Source: Acidobacteriota bacterium
GTDB lineage: Bacteria > Acidobacteriota > Thermoanaerobaculia > Multivoradales > Multivoraceae
Assembly (NCBI GenBank): GCA_011525365.1
Contig: WTGQ01000003.1
Location: 1 to 64,000 of the forward strand
DNA: 64,000 nt
Direction: 5' to 3'
In this document: one piece after another, positions 52,574 to 61,506 of the stretch
How positions within the stretch are numbered: position 1 is the first letter of the stretch
Layout of the letters: every line of letters begins with the position of its first letter
Translations under genes and position numbers: made by a program
The notes under the pieces: generated by a model
The model's database searches: none
What the model was told of the DNA's origin: nothing
The model's input: only the letters and a program-made list of their open reading frames with translations

Positions 52574-54906
52574 GGAGCGCCGTCCGGGCACTGGCCGCGC
52601 GTTTCCAGGCCCAGCTCGGGAACCGCGAAGGGCTGTTCGCGAGCCGCCCGGCAGTCGTGACCCTGGCGGCCCTGAGCCTGTTCCTCCTCGCGGTGCCGCT
52701 GACGATCGGTAAACCCGGCCAGCCGGCGACGCTCAAGGCGGACGAATCCGCGTACTACCTGATGGCGCTCAGCCTGGCGCGCGACTTCGACCTCAGCTAC
52801 GAGCCGGCCGACGGCGACCGGCTGCTCGAGGAGTTCCCGTTCAGTTCGACCGGCAACCTGATCCTGATGACCTCGGACGGCTGGCAGACCGTCCACTACG
52901 GCAAGCCGCTGGCCTACCCGCTGTTCGGAGCGCCCTTCGCCGCCCTGTGGGGCGCGAACGGGCTCCTGTTCCTCAACATGGCGCTGTTCGTCGCCATGCT
53001 GTGGCTGGCCGCTATGTTCCTGGCGCGCCGCGCCTCGCCCGCCATCGCCGCTACCTTCGCCTGCGGCCTGCTGCTGCTCTCGGCCTGCTCGCGCTACGTG
53101 TTCTGGCTCCAGCCGGAGGTGTTCAACATGTTCGGCGTCTTCGGCGCCCTCTACTGGGGCTTCGAGAACCGCCGGCGCGCCTGGTGGCTGACGGTCCTCT
53201 CCGGCGTGCTGCTGGCGCTGCCGGCGTACAACAAGCCGATGTTCGCCGCGATCGCGCTGCCGCTGGCCGGCGCGTTCCTGCTCCGCCGGCAGTGGCGGAC
53301 GGCCGCCCTCTGGATCGCCGGTTTCGCGGCCGCGCTGGTGCTGCTCTCGGCGATGTCGCTCGGGTGGACGGGTCAGCTCCTGCCCTACCTGGGCTCCGAC
53401 GTGCGGGCGGCGGTCCGCGTGTGCGAGCCGGGCGGCTGGCCGCCGGAGATCGTCGAGGCACGCCGGGTCGCGGCCGGAGCGGCGCCCGTGACCGGCGAAG
53501 CTGCCGCCGCGGTGACCATCCCGGAATCGCCGACCGGCAACACGTTCTCCTGGCTCTTCCGCATTCCCCGTCAGTCGGTCGGTGAAGTGGTCGAGAACGT
53601 CGGCTACTTCCTGGTCGGCCGCCATGCCGGCCTGGTGCCCTACCACCCGTTCGCCGTCATCGCCTTCGGCCTGTTCCTGTTCAGCGGCCGCCGCGACCGG
53701 GACCGCTGGCTGCTGGTCCTGGCTCTGGCCGTGATCGCCGGCTACTTCCTGCTCTTCATCGGCTGGAACTGGCAGGGCGGCGGCGGCTTCATCGGCAACC
53801 GCTACTTCGTCAGCGTGATGCCGGCGTTTCTCTTCCTCGTACCGGGCCGGATCCCGCCGTGGACGCTGCCGGCCGGTTTCCTGGCCGCCGGCCTGTTCGT
53901 CGGCGCGATGGTGCTCGCGCCCTTCGGCGTCACCGTGCCCGCGCCGACGCTGCAGGCGCACACCCGCAACGCGCCGCTCCGCTACCTGCCGTTCGAGTTC
54001 TCGCTGCGCAACGTGCCCGGCTACGAGCGGAGAAGCATCGCCGGCATGACGATCCTGGGCCGGGCCGACCGGGTGCTGGAACGCGGCGGCTCCTGGTGGG
54101 TCGCCGCCCGCGGTCCGAGCGAGCTGTTCATCGAGTCCCGGCACCGCTTCGACAGCCTGACGCTCTTCGTCACTTCGCCCGTGGCGCCGAATCACGTGCG
54201 TCTGCGGCTCGACGGCGGCCCGCCAGTAGACGTGGAGTTCGCCGAGGCCGGCCGGCGCCAGCGGGTGACCCTCGCTTCGTCCAGGCCGCACAAGACGCGA
54301 AGACGCGACGGCCACCGGAGCTACGTCCACCGCCTGCGCGTCGAGACGGACCGCGGCGCCCCGACCATCTGGACCAGGGTGCGGCCGCCGGCCCCGTGCG
54401 CCGTCTACGCCTGGAACCGCGAGACGGACGAAACCTTCTACCTCGGCGCCGAACTGCGCTTCCTCGGCAGCGAGGAGCACATGAGCGCGGAGGTCTTCGC
54501 GGCCCGGATCGGCACCGTCGGGCTGATGCCGGCCACGCTTCCGGCCGGAGCGGAGGTCGAACTCCCGGTCGGCGTGACGAACGAGTCCCAGGTCACCTGG
54601 CGCCGCCAGGGCTACGTCGGCGTGAACCTCGCCTCCCGCTGGCGACAGGGCACCGCCGGGGCCGAAGACGACGGCTCGGAACGAGGGCCCCAGGTCGGCC
54701 CGGAAGGCCGCCGCAGCCTGCTGCCGGACCTGGCTCCGGGCGGCTTCGAGACGGTGATGCTGCCGGTCCGTGCACCGGACGAACCGGGCGCCTACACGCT
54801 GGAGATCGACCTCGTCTACGAGCACGTCGCCTGGTTCGAGCAGCGCGGCGGCGTGCCGCTGCGGCTGCCGATCCGGGTGGAGGACGCCGCAACCCGGGCC
54901 CGATGA
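52570..54906 (+). CDS. Multi-pass membrane glycosyltransferase-like protein
   Basis: 778 residues. The N-terminal half has about 11 membrane helices of the GT-C type and the DESAYYLMALSLA and NGLLFLNMALFVA-like segments typical of dolichyl/undecaprenyl-phosphate mannosyl or arabinosyl transferases (GT39/ArnT-like). The C-terminal 300 residues are soluble beta-rich (SLTLFVTSP, EVELPVGVTNESQVTW). Such proteins attach sugars at the outer face of the inner membrane. Starts by GTG overlapping the previous TGA. The specific substrate is not known. Confidence 0.72.
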   Translation: MRSAVRALAARFQAQLGNREGLFASRPAVVTLAALSLFLLAVPLTIGKPGQPATLKADESAYYLMALSLARDFDLSYEPADGDRLLEEFPFSSTGNLILMTSDGWQTVHYGKPLAYPLFGAPFAALWGANGLLFLNMALFVAMLWLAAMFLARRASPAIAATFACGLLLLSACSRYVFWLQPEVFNMFGVFGALYWGFENRRRAWWLTVLSGVLLALPAYNKPMFAAIALPLAGAFLLRRQWRTAALWIAGFAAALVLLSAMSLGWTGQLLPYLGSDVRAAVRVCEPGGWPPEIVEARRVAAGAAPVTGEAAAAVTIPESPTGNTFSWLFRIPRQSVGEVVENVGYFLVGRHAGLVPYHPFAVIAFGLFLFSGRRDRDRWLLVLALAVIAGYFLLFIGWNWQGGGGFIGNRYFVSVMPAFLFLVPGRIPPWTLPAGFLAAGLFVGAMVLAPFGVTVPAPTLQAHTRNAPLRYLPFEFSLRNVPGYERRSIAGMTILGRADRVLERGGSWWVAARGPSELFIESRHRFDSLTLFVTSPVAPNHVRLRLDGGPPVDVEFAEAGRRQRVTLASSRPHKTRRRDGHRSYVHRLRVETDRGAPTIWTRVRPPAPCAVYAWNRETDETFYLGAELRFLGSEEHMSAEVFAARIGTVGLMPATLPAGAEVELPVGVTNESQVTWRRQGYVGVNLASRWRQGTAGAEDDGSERGPQVGPEGRRSLLPDLAPGGFETVMLPVRAPDEPGAYTLEIDLVYEHVAWFEQRGGVPLRLPIRVEDAATRAR

Positions 54907-54915
54907 GTCATCGGC

Positions 54916-56499
54916 TCATCTGCAACGAATCGCGGATGCATCGGCAATCAGGGGGTTGGTGGCACCCCGACGATACTCGACACTCTCGCCTTCTCTGGGA
55001 GTAACCCTAACGAAGTAGGTCAGATCCGTGGCGGCCGAACCGAACACCCACCAATGCCCGCTGATGCGACAAGCGTCGATCACTTTGATGAGCAGTTCAG
55101 GGTTGTCCTCGCCGAAGAAGTAGAACACAGCGCCGTACTCGCCCAAGTCCGCCGTCGTGAGCCGCTCGGCCCTGTTCCACTGACTTTCGTTCCAGAACCA
55201 AACACGCACTTCGAACTCGCCCCCAGCGATACACGCCCTGTCGGCCGGACAGCCAGCGGCTGAACTTGGCAGGGTCACGGTCACCGTATTGCTGTTCGCG
55301 CCGCCGGCCTCGTTGACTGCCCTTACCCGGAAGTGCCAGCGCTTGACTGACGGAGGAGTCTCCCAAACAAGCAGCGTCGAAGTCGTGTTTGCCGGCTTGT
55401 TCTTGGCTAGCTGGCCCCATTCTCCGTTTTCGTGCCGGAAGTGAACTTCGAACCCGCTCTCATTGTCGGAGTTGTCAAACCAGTCCAAACGGACACTCGT
55501 CGGCCCAAGAACGGTCGCGACCAGATTGCTCGGCGCCGCGGGCTCCTTTTCTTCCGGCTCCGGCTCGGGATCCGGATCTCCTTCCGCATCCTCGTAGGCC
55601 GCCACCCACGAAGCCGTAGCCGCGGCCGCCTCAGCGGCGCGGTGACGCTGGTCGCCTATGCGCAGGTTGTGGCCTCTCCAGACATAGAACCCATTCCGGG
55701 AGAACCGGTCAACGGAGTAACGCGGTTCGTCCGCTCCTGCGGACGTAGCCATAATCGTCATGTACGGATACTCAAGGGACGCGTTTGTCGCAAGGTACCC
55801 TTGCCCATACGCAAGGTACGGAGATCTCGCGTCCGCCGTCGTTCTGTCCGGCGCCTCAGGATGATGGTGTAAGCCGAGATTGTGCCCCACCTCATGCGCG
55901 AACGTCTCCTCCGGCCGCTCCTCTTCCGATCCGTTGGAGTGGATCACAGCAAAGCCGCGTTCTCGAACGAAGCGATCACGAGTTGTTGGCAGGTACGCCC
56001 TTCCCGCACTCGTCAACTCAACGAAATGTGCCGTCCATGCGACGACGAGATCGGCTCCAACATCCTGACGAACACGATCAACACCACGATCGTCCCGAAC
56101 CTCCCGCAGAAGCTCGCTCGAGAGCTCGGACCATGTCTCAAGAGTGCTTGCTTCGACCCGTCGAGCTGCTTCGGCGGCCTCGCTATCCTCATTCATCACA
56201 TAGGTCCCTACATGTCGTAGTGTGATTCCTGTTCCCGAACCCTGAAAGATCTCGTTCGTATCGTCGATGACACGCTTCAGCAGACCATGCGTGCCGTTCT
56301 CTATGGCCTTCGGGCTGTACAGCAGCATGACATCTATGGTCACTGATCCGGTCGATGCCCCCTCGTCCACTTGGTAGTCCCGCACACCAAGGGAACCTCC
56401 GGGTCCCACGACGACAGGCTCACACAGGAATCTCTGGCCCCAGACCGTCCCCGTGCCCATCGCCATAGTCAGTGCTACGGACAGTGTCATCCGCCACAT
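54916..56499 (-). CDS. Secreted zinc metalloprotease with FN3 and WFF/WVF-type domain
   Basis: 527 residues: signal peptide (MTLSVALTMAMGTGTVWGQ), zinc site HEVGHNLGLHH near 200, Met-turn candidate TIMA, an Fn3-like domain (PSNLVATVLGPTSVRLDW), and one C-terminal copy of the WFF/WVF domain (VFYFFGEDNPELLIKVIDACRISGHWWVFG). Its GC is lower than its neighbours (57% in the 56041-56100 line versus 73% in 57061-57120), which hints at recent transfer. AGGAGA lies 9 nt before the ATG. Confidence 0.82.
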   Translation of the reverse strand: MWRMTLSVALTMAMGTGTVWGQRFLCEPVVVGPGGSLGVRDYQVDEGASTGSVTIDVMLLYSPKAIENGTHGLLKRVIDDTNEIFQGSGTGITLRHVGTYVMNEDSEAAEAARRVEASTLETWSELSSELLREVRDDRGVDRVRQDVGADLVVAWTAHFVELTSAGRAYLPTTRDRFVRERGFAVIHSNGSEEERPEETFAHEVGHNLGLHHHPEAPDRTTADARSPYLAYGQGYLATNASLEYPYMTIMATSAGADEPRYSVDRFSRNGFYVWRGHNLRIGDQRHRAAEAAAATASWVAAYEDAEGDPDPEPEPEEKEPAAPSNLVATVLGPTSVRLDWFDNSDNESGFEVHFRHENGEWGQLAKNKPANTTSTLLVWETPPSVKRWHFRVRAVNEAGGANSNTVTVTLPSSAAGCPADRACIAGGEFEVRVWFWNESQWNRAERLTTADLGEYGAVFYFFGEDNPELLIKVIDACRISGHWWVFGSAATDLTYFVRVTPREGESVEYRRGATNPLIADASAIRCR

Positions 56500-56558
56500 A
56501 CATCGGTCTCCTTTTCGGTGTGAATTGCGTCATTTCGGAGCATAGACGAGACACCGGG

Positions 56559-57944
56559 TCACTCTGGCTCTCCCTTCCGGCCCAGCAGCCCGGCCTCGCG
56601 CAACGCCTCAGCCGCTTCACTGATCCTCTCGAACGGCAATCCGGAGCGCTCCGCGATGTCGTCCAGGGAATGCTCGCCGTCGCTCTGGTTGAGCACCCAC
56701 AGCATCGCGATCTCGAACTCCTTGCGGCCGGCGCCGCCGAGGCCGCCGTACAGGCCGCGGCGGCCGAGCTGGGGTTCGCCGAAGGGTTCGAGGTTGCGGT
56801 ACCGGCGGCCGCCGGCGCTCTTCCGGCCGCCTTCGGCGACGGCCGGCGGGGACTCCGACGCACCCGGTCCTTCCTCCAGCGCGGCGGCGGTCGCCAGGTA
56901 CGCCGCGAGCGAGCCGGCGAGGGCTTCCGCGCCGATGAACGAGAGATCGTCGGCGGAGGTGTGGTACTCGGGGTAGCGGCCCCAGGGAGTACGGGTCAGG
57001 ACTCCGACGGGCAGGTCGAAGCCGGGGGAGCAGTACTGGCGCTCGTCGTAGCCGAAGGGGAAGAAGTCCTCCGTGACGAGGTCCTCACCGAGTCCGGCCA
57101 GGGCCGCCGCGACGGCGCGGTCGATCTCGTGGTCGCCGCGGCGGCTCCTCTTGTAGTGGAAGGCTCCCCCGTCGCCCAGGTTGGCTGCGATCAGGCCGTG
57201 GCGGAAGCTGTCGAGGCGGTCGCGGTTCCGGGCCAGCCAGGCGATCGCGCCGATGCCGCCAGGCGCGAACAGGAAGCGGTAGCTGTAGCGGCGGTCGGGT
57301 ACGGCGGCCAGCGCTTCGGCCAGGTGGACCGCGACGGCGATCCCGGACAGGTTGTCATTCGCGAGTTGCGGGTGGCAGACGTGAGCGGAGACGAGGACCT
57401 CTTCGGCGCTCGACCCGGGCAGCAGGCACTCGCCCCAGGTCATCGAGCCGTCCTCGAGCGAGGCGTCGATGAACACCTCGTACTCGCCGTCCGGCAACGA
57501 CTCGAGGAGCCGGTGGGGCAGGCAGAAGCCCCAGGTTTCCTCGTAGTAGGAGGTGCGGTAGGGGATCAGGCCCGGCTGCTCCGGCAGGCTGTGCAGGTGC
57601 GGCCGGAGTTCGTTCAGGGGAAGCCGCCGATGGACCGGGGCGCTGTAGCCGACGAGGTGGAGGTTGTGGTCGGCAAAGTCGACGACGCGGCGGCCCGAGG
57701 GATCGCGGATCCACGCTTCGCGCGGGTTCCACTCCCGCGGCACGGTCCAGTCCAGGACCGGCGTGCCGGTCGGGAGTTCGTGGACCTGCAACGGGATGCG
57801 GCGGGCGATCCGATCGAGGGTCTCACGCACGCCGTCGCCGGTGAGGCTGCGGGGGATCGGGTAGAGCTCGGCGGCAAGGTCCATCATCGAGCGGCCGGCC
57901 GTCTCGCGGCCGAGGGCGGTGAGGGCCTGCCGGACGGTGGACAT
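56559..57944 (-). CDS. DUF4910-type aminopeptidase-like protein
   Basis: 461 residues. An M28-like zinc aminopeptidase fold: SAHVCHPQLANDNLSG, LFAPGGIGAIAW and PEYHTSADDLSF provide the metal ligands. A C-terminal winged-helix tail (LDDIAERSGLPFERISEAAEAL) is typical of the DUF4910 group that sits in polysaccharide clusters. The substrate is unknown. The ATG at 57944 is chosen; longer readings do not fit. Confidence 0.82.
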   Translation of the reverse strand: MSTVRQALTALGRETAGRSMMDLAAELYPIPRSLTGDGVRETLDRIARRIPLQVHELPTGTPVLDWTVPREWNPREAWIRDPSGRRVVDFADHNLHLVGYSAPVHRRLPLNELRPHLHSLPEQPGLIPYRTSYYEETWGFCLPHRLLESLPDGEYEVFIDASLEDGSMTWGECLLPGSSAEEVLVSAHVCHPQLANDNLSGIAVAVHLAEALAAVPDRRYSYRFLFAPGGIGAIAWLARNRDRLDSFRHGLIAANLGDGGAFHYKRSRRGDHEIDRAVAAALAGLGEDLVTEDFFPFGYDERQYCSPGFDLPVGVLTRTPWGRYPEYHTSADDLSFIGAEALAGSLAAYLATAAALEEGPGASESPPAVAEGGRKSAGGRRYRNLEPFGEPQLGRRGLYGGLGGAGRKEFEIAMLWVLNQSDGEHSLDDIAERSGLPFERISEAAEALREAGLLGRKGEPE

Positions 57945-57985
57945 GGGCCTATTCTGCGCGACACGCCGCCGCGAAGCGGCGACCG

Positions 57986-59794
57986 CTACAGGTACCCCAT
58001 CGCCTTCAGCCGCTCGATCTCCACCCGCGTCCGCTCGACATCCGTGCCGCCCACCGTGTCGACGGGCTGCCACGCGTCGCGATACGTCGCAACGCGGCGC
58101 GACGAACCCGGATCCGGCGGCGACTCGAACGCACCCTCCAGCACCCTCCCCTCGGCATCCTCCGGCACCGGCAGACCCAGCAACGCCAGCACGGTCGGAA
58201 AGACATCGAGCACGTGGCTGCTCTCCAGCCGCTGGCCGCCGCGGATGCCGGGGCCGTAAAGCAGCAGGACCCCGTCCGGGCCGTGCCGGTGCTGGGTGTA
58301 CAGCCGGTGAACGAAGGTCGGCGACTGACCGTGGTCCGAAGCGACAACGAAGACCGTCTCCGGACTCAGGAGCCCGCGCAGCTCGCCGACCAGGCCGTCG
58401 ATCCGCCGGTAGACGTGGGCCACCGCCTCCCCGTGCTCCTCGATGCCGGCCCGGGAGACGAACGGGAACAGCGCCGGCTCGGCCCAGCGCCAGCGCTGGT
58501 GCGAGACGGTGTCCGGTTCATGGGTGTACAGGTTGAGGAAGCGCGGCGGCGGCTCGCCCTGCCGGGAGCGGTGCTCCAGCAGGGCGATGACGGCCCGGTG
58601 CTGCCAGTCGAGGTCCGGCCGGCCGGCGGCGGCGTCAAGGACCTCCTGGGGCACATCCGGCGGCTGCGCGAACCACTCGAGCGTCGTGTCCGCGGCGCCG
58701 GCAGTCGCCAGCGTGTCGTTCAGGCCGTAACCGAGGAGCCGGCTCGACGGCTCGAGCATCCGCTGGGCCGGGAACGAGTAGAAGTAGCCGTCGACAACGA
58801 CCGTCGGCAGTCCCGCCCGATCCGTGATCTCCCAGATCGGCGGCGACGCCAGGTCGAGCCGGTTGACGAAGCGCCGGGAGATCCCGGGTGCCCATGCCAC
58901 GCGCTCGATCAGCTCCTTGAAGCTCGTGCGGTGAACCGGAAACAGGCCGGCTCCCGCGCCGGGGAAGCGAATCCGGTAGAAGTCGTGGACGCGGTGCCGC
59001 CGGGGCGTCTCGCCGGTGTAGATCGACGCCCAGATCACCGCGGAGTTGGCGTCGCTGATCGTCTCGAGCCGGCTCGACGTGCCCTCGCGGACGAACTCGG
59101 CCAAGTTCGGCAGGTCGCCGGCGTCGATCAGTTCCTGGAGCATGTCGGGGTCCACGCCGTCGAAGCCCAGCAGGGCGACCGGCGGCCCGGCGCCGGCGAC
59201 CAGCGCCGTCGGGTCGAAGGATGCCGCCCTTTCCTCCGGAGCGAGCCGGAAGGCGATCGGCAGCACCACGTGGGCCGCGACCAGGGCGATTGCGAGCGCG
59301 CCCGTGAGCCGCGGCAGTCGACCGGCGTCGAGACGCGCGAGCCGAGCCGCCAGCACCCAGGTGACGAGCCAGATCGCGGCGCCCGCCAGAACGCCGGCCA
59401 CGGCCAGAAACAGCGCCATGCTCCAGAAGCCGGCGGGCGTGAACCAGGGGACCTGCCCGTAGGTCAGGCCGTAGAACAGGACGAGCTCGAGGAAGACGAG
59501 GTTGAACAGGCACGCGGCGAGGACGACCGGATCGCCCGCGGACCTGCGGCGCAGTCGCGCGACGGTCCGCCACAGCAGCCCCAGACCGCCGAAGGCGGCG
59601 CCCGCCCAGACTCCGTAGAGCAGCGCGAAAAGCAGGAGGGCGGCGATTCCCGCGACGGCGCTGTCCGTCCGGTTGTGCACCAGGTGGGCAAGCGAGATCG
59701 GCCCGCCGAACAGCAGCGCGCCGAACAGAAGACCTGCCCTCAGGTCGCGGCCGCAGACAACCAGGAACGACGCCGCGTCCGCACGTTCGTGCAC
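57986..59794 (-). CDS. Membrane type I phosphodiesterase/nucleotide pyrophosphatase-like protein
   Basis: 602 residues. The first 190 are four to six membrane helices, then an alkaline-phosphatase-superfamily domain with LLGFDGVDPDM, TISDANSAVIWASIYTG, NLYTHEPDTVSH and VASDHGQSPT, which supply the metal ligands. Probably a membrane-tethered hydrolase or transferase facing the periplasm. GTG start. It precedes purA divergently. Confidence 0.82.
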   Translation of the reverse strand: MHERADAASFLVVCGRDLRAGLLFGALLFGGPISLAHLVHNRTDSAVAGIAALLLFALLYGVWAGAAFGGLGLLWRTVARLRRRSAGDPVVLAACLFNLVFLELVLFYGLTYGQVPWFTPAGFWSMALFLAVAGVLAGAAIWLVTWVLAARLARLDAGRLPRLTGALAIALVAAHVVLPIAFRLAPEERAASFDPTALVAGAGPPVALLGFDGVDPDMLQELIDAGDLPNLAEFVREGTSSRLETISDANSAVIWASIYTGETPRRHRVHDFYRIRFPGAGAGLFPVHRTSFKELIERVAWAPGISRRFVNRLDLASPPIWEITDRAGLPTVVVDGYFYSFPAQRMLEPSSRLLGYGLNDTLATAGAADTTLEWFAQPPDVPQEVLDAAAGRPDLDWQHRAVIALLEHRSRQGEPPPRFLNLYTHEPDTVSHQRWRWAEPALFPFVSRAGIEEHGEAVAHVYRRIDGLVGELRGLLSPETVFVVASDHGQSPTFVHRLYTQHRHGPDGVLLLYGPGIRGGQRLESSHVLDVFPTVLALLGLPVPEDAEGRVLEGAFESPPDPGSSRRVATYRDAWQPVDTVGGTDVERTRVEIERLKAMGYL

Positions 59795-59815
59795 GGCTCC
59801 GGATGATACGGCAGC

Positions 59816-59839
59816 GGGTCAGAAGACCCGCGCACCCAG
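59816..59839 (+). repeat. Palindrome family 2 copy, intergenic
   Basis: GGGTC-AGAA-GACCC followed by GCGCACCCAG, 24 bp. Lies between the phosphodiesterase and purA starts. Differs by one tail base from the copy in glmM. Confidence 0.75.
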
Positions 59840-59927
59840 TCGCGGTCAGCTTCACCCACTGCTAGGGTCACGCTCCCCGCGTCGCCGCGATGCGGGTCGA
59901 ACCGCGAGTTGCCTGAAGGAACCGGAC

Positions 59928-61274
59928 ATGGCGAACGTAGCCGTCGTCGGCATGCAGTGGGGCGACGAGGGCAAGGGGAAGATCATCGATCTCCTGTGCC
60001 CCGCCTTCGATGCCGTGGTCCGCTTCCAGGGCGGCAACAACGCCGGCCATACGGTGAAGTTCGGCAGCGGCGAGGGCGATGAGCACTTCGCCCTGCACCT
60101 GATCCCCTCCGGCATCCTGCACGAGGGAGTGGCCTGCTATCTCGGCAACGGCATGGTGATCAACCCGGACGCCTTTCTCGCCGAGGTCGCCCAACTGGAG
60201 CAACGCGGCATCGAAACGGCCGGCCGGCTGCGGCTTTCCGACCGGGCGCATGCCCTGACGCCGGTCCATGTGGCTCTCGACATCGTCCGCGAGGAGGCGC
60301 GGGGAGCGGACCGCATCGGCACCACCGCCAAGGGCATCGGCCCGGCCTACGAGAGCAAGATCGGCCGCACCGGCATCCGCCTGGCCGAACTCGTCGCCGG
60401 CGGCGAGGCGATGATGAACCGGCAAATCGTGAGGGTCGCGGACTTCGAGCGCCCGGCCGCCGAGGGCGCCGAACTGAACCCCGAGGCCGCCGCGGCCGAC
60501 TTCACCCGCTGGGCCGAACGCCTGTCTCCCTACCTGTGCGACCTGTCGGTCGAGCTGGACGGCCTGATGCGGAGCGGGGGCACCGTGCTCTTCGAGGGCG
60601 CGCAGGGCGCGCTGCTCGACGTCGACCACGGGACCTATCCCTACGTGACGAGCTCGAACTCGACGACCGGCGGCGCCGCGACCGGGAGCGGCGTGCCGCC
60701 GACGGCGATCGACGGCGCGATCGGCGTGGTCAAGGCCTACACGACCCGGGTCGGCGAAGGACCAATGCCGACCGAGCTGGCCGACGGCGTCGGTCTGCAC
60801 CTGCGGGACCGCGGACACGAGTTCGGCACGACGACCGGCCGGCCCAGGCGCTGCGGCTGGCTCGACCTGGTCGTCCTGCGCCACGCGAGCCGCGTCAACG
60901 GCGCGCGCAGTCTGGCGCTGACCAAGATCGACGTGCTCGACGAACTGGACGAACTCAAGGTCTGCGTCGCCTACCGCATCGGCGGCGAGGTGGTGCGCAA
61001 CCTGCCGGCGGTGACCGACCGGCTGGAAGCCGCCGAGCCGATCTACCGCAGCTTCCCCGGCTGGAAGCAGGACACGCGCGGCGTGCTCGACCGGAGCGAC
61101 CTGCCGCGGGCCGCGCTCGACTACATCGACTTCCTGGAGCAGGAACTCGAGGCCAGCGCGGACCTGATCTCGTCGGGCCCGAGGCGGGAGGAAACCGTCG
61201 TCAGCGGCGGCGGAACGCTCGAGGGGTGGCTGGGGAAGCGGTTCGGGACCGTGCGGGCGGCGGTCGGCGAGTAG
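59928..61274 (+). CDS. purA: Adenylosuccinate synthetase
   Basis: 448 residues starting VAVVGMQWGDEGKGKI, with GNNAGHTV, TTAKGIGPAY, and TTTGRPRRCGW. It makes adenylosuccinate from IMP, Asp and GTP. AAGGA 7 nt before the ATG. Followed by a palindromic repeat and tRNA-Lys. Confidence 0.97.
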   Translation: MANVAVVGMQWGDEGKGKIIDLLCPAFDAVVRFQGGNNAGHTVKFGSGEGDEHFALHLIPSGILHEGVACYLGNGMVINPDAFLAEVAQLEQRGIETAGRLRLSDRAHALTPVHVALDIVREEARGADRIGTTAKGIGPAYESKIGRTGIRLAELVAGGEAMMNRQIVRVADFERPAAEGAELNPEAAAADFTRWAERLSPYLCDLSVELDGLMRSGGTVLFEGAQGALLDVDHGTYPYVTSSNSTTGGAATGSGVPPTAIDGAIGVVKAYTTRVGEGPMPTELADGVGLHLRDRGHEFGTTTGRPRRCGWLDLVVLRHASRVNGARSLALTKIDVLDELDELKVCVAYRIGGEVVRNLPAVTDRLEAAEPIYRSFPGWKQDTRGVLDRSDLPRAALDYIDFLEQELEASADLISSGPRREETVVSGGGTLEGWLGKRFGTVRAAVGE

Positions 61275-61281
61275 ACCGGAT

Positions 61282-61308
61282 GCCGGCCAGAGGGCCGGCG
61301 CACCGACA
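61282..61308 (+). repeat. 27-bp palindrome copy 13 (loop variant)
   Basis: Loop AGAG instead of AGAA. Between purA (stop 61274) and tRNA-Lys, about 20 bp before the tRNA. A TATACT at 61318-61323 follows it. Confidence 0.8.
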
Positions 61309-61328
61309 CCGCGGTCGTATACTGCGCC

Positions 61329-61404
61329 GGGCCGTTAGCTCAGTTGGTAGAGCAGTGGACTTTTAATCCAAGGGTCGGGGGTTCGATCCCCTCACGGCCC
61401 ACCA
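61329..61404 (+). tRNA. tRNA-Lys (TTT)
   Basis: 76 nt with CCA. Acceptor GGGCCGT/ACGGCCC; anticodon loop CTTTTAA; T loop TTCGATC. The TATACT box ends 6 nt before it, so transcription could begin exactly at its first base. Alternatively it is read through from purA. Confidence 0.96.
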
Positions 61405-61406
61405 GG

Positions 61407-61506
61407 GCGCCCCGCTAGCGCGGCAGACAGTCCAGAGTCCGCCGCTTCGCGGCGGCTGCCGGCCAGAAGGCCGGCGCACCCAGTTTCTGCCGCGCTAGCG
61501 GGGCGC
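61407..61506. repeat. 100-bp element with 21-bp perfect terminal inverted repeats enclosing a family 1 palindrome
   Basis: The arms (61407-61427 and 61486-61506) are perfect inverted copies containing CGCTAGCG. Between them are the companion hairpin (GCCGCTTCGCGGC, 61441-61453) and a core at 61458-61484 with tail GCACCCAGT. The right arm overlaps the last codons of the DUF3604 gene. It starts 3 bp after the tRNA. This is MITE-like or a bidirectional terminator. Confidence 0.7.
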
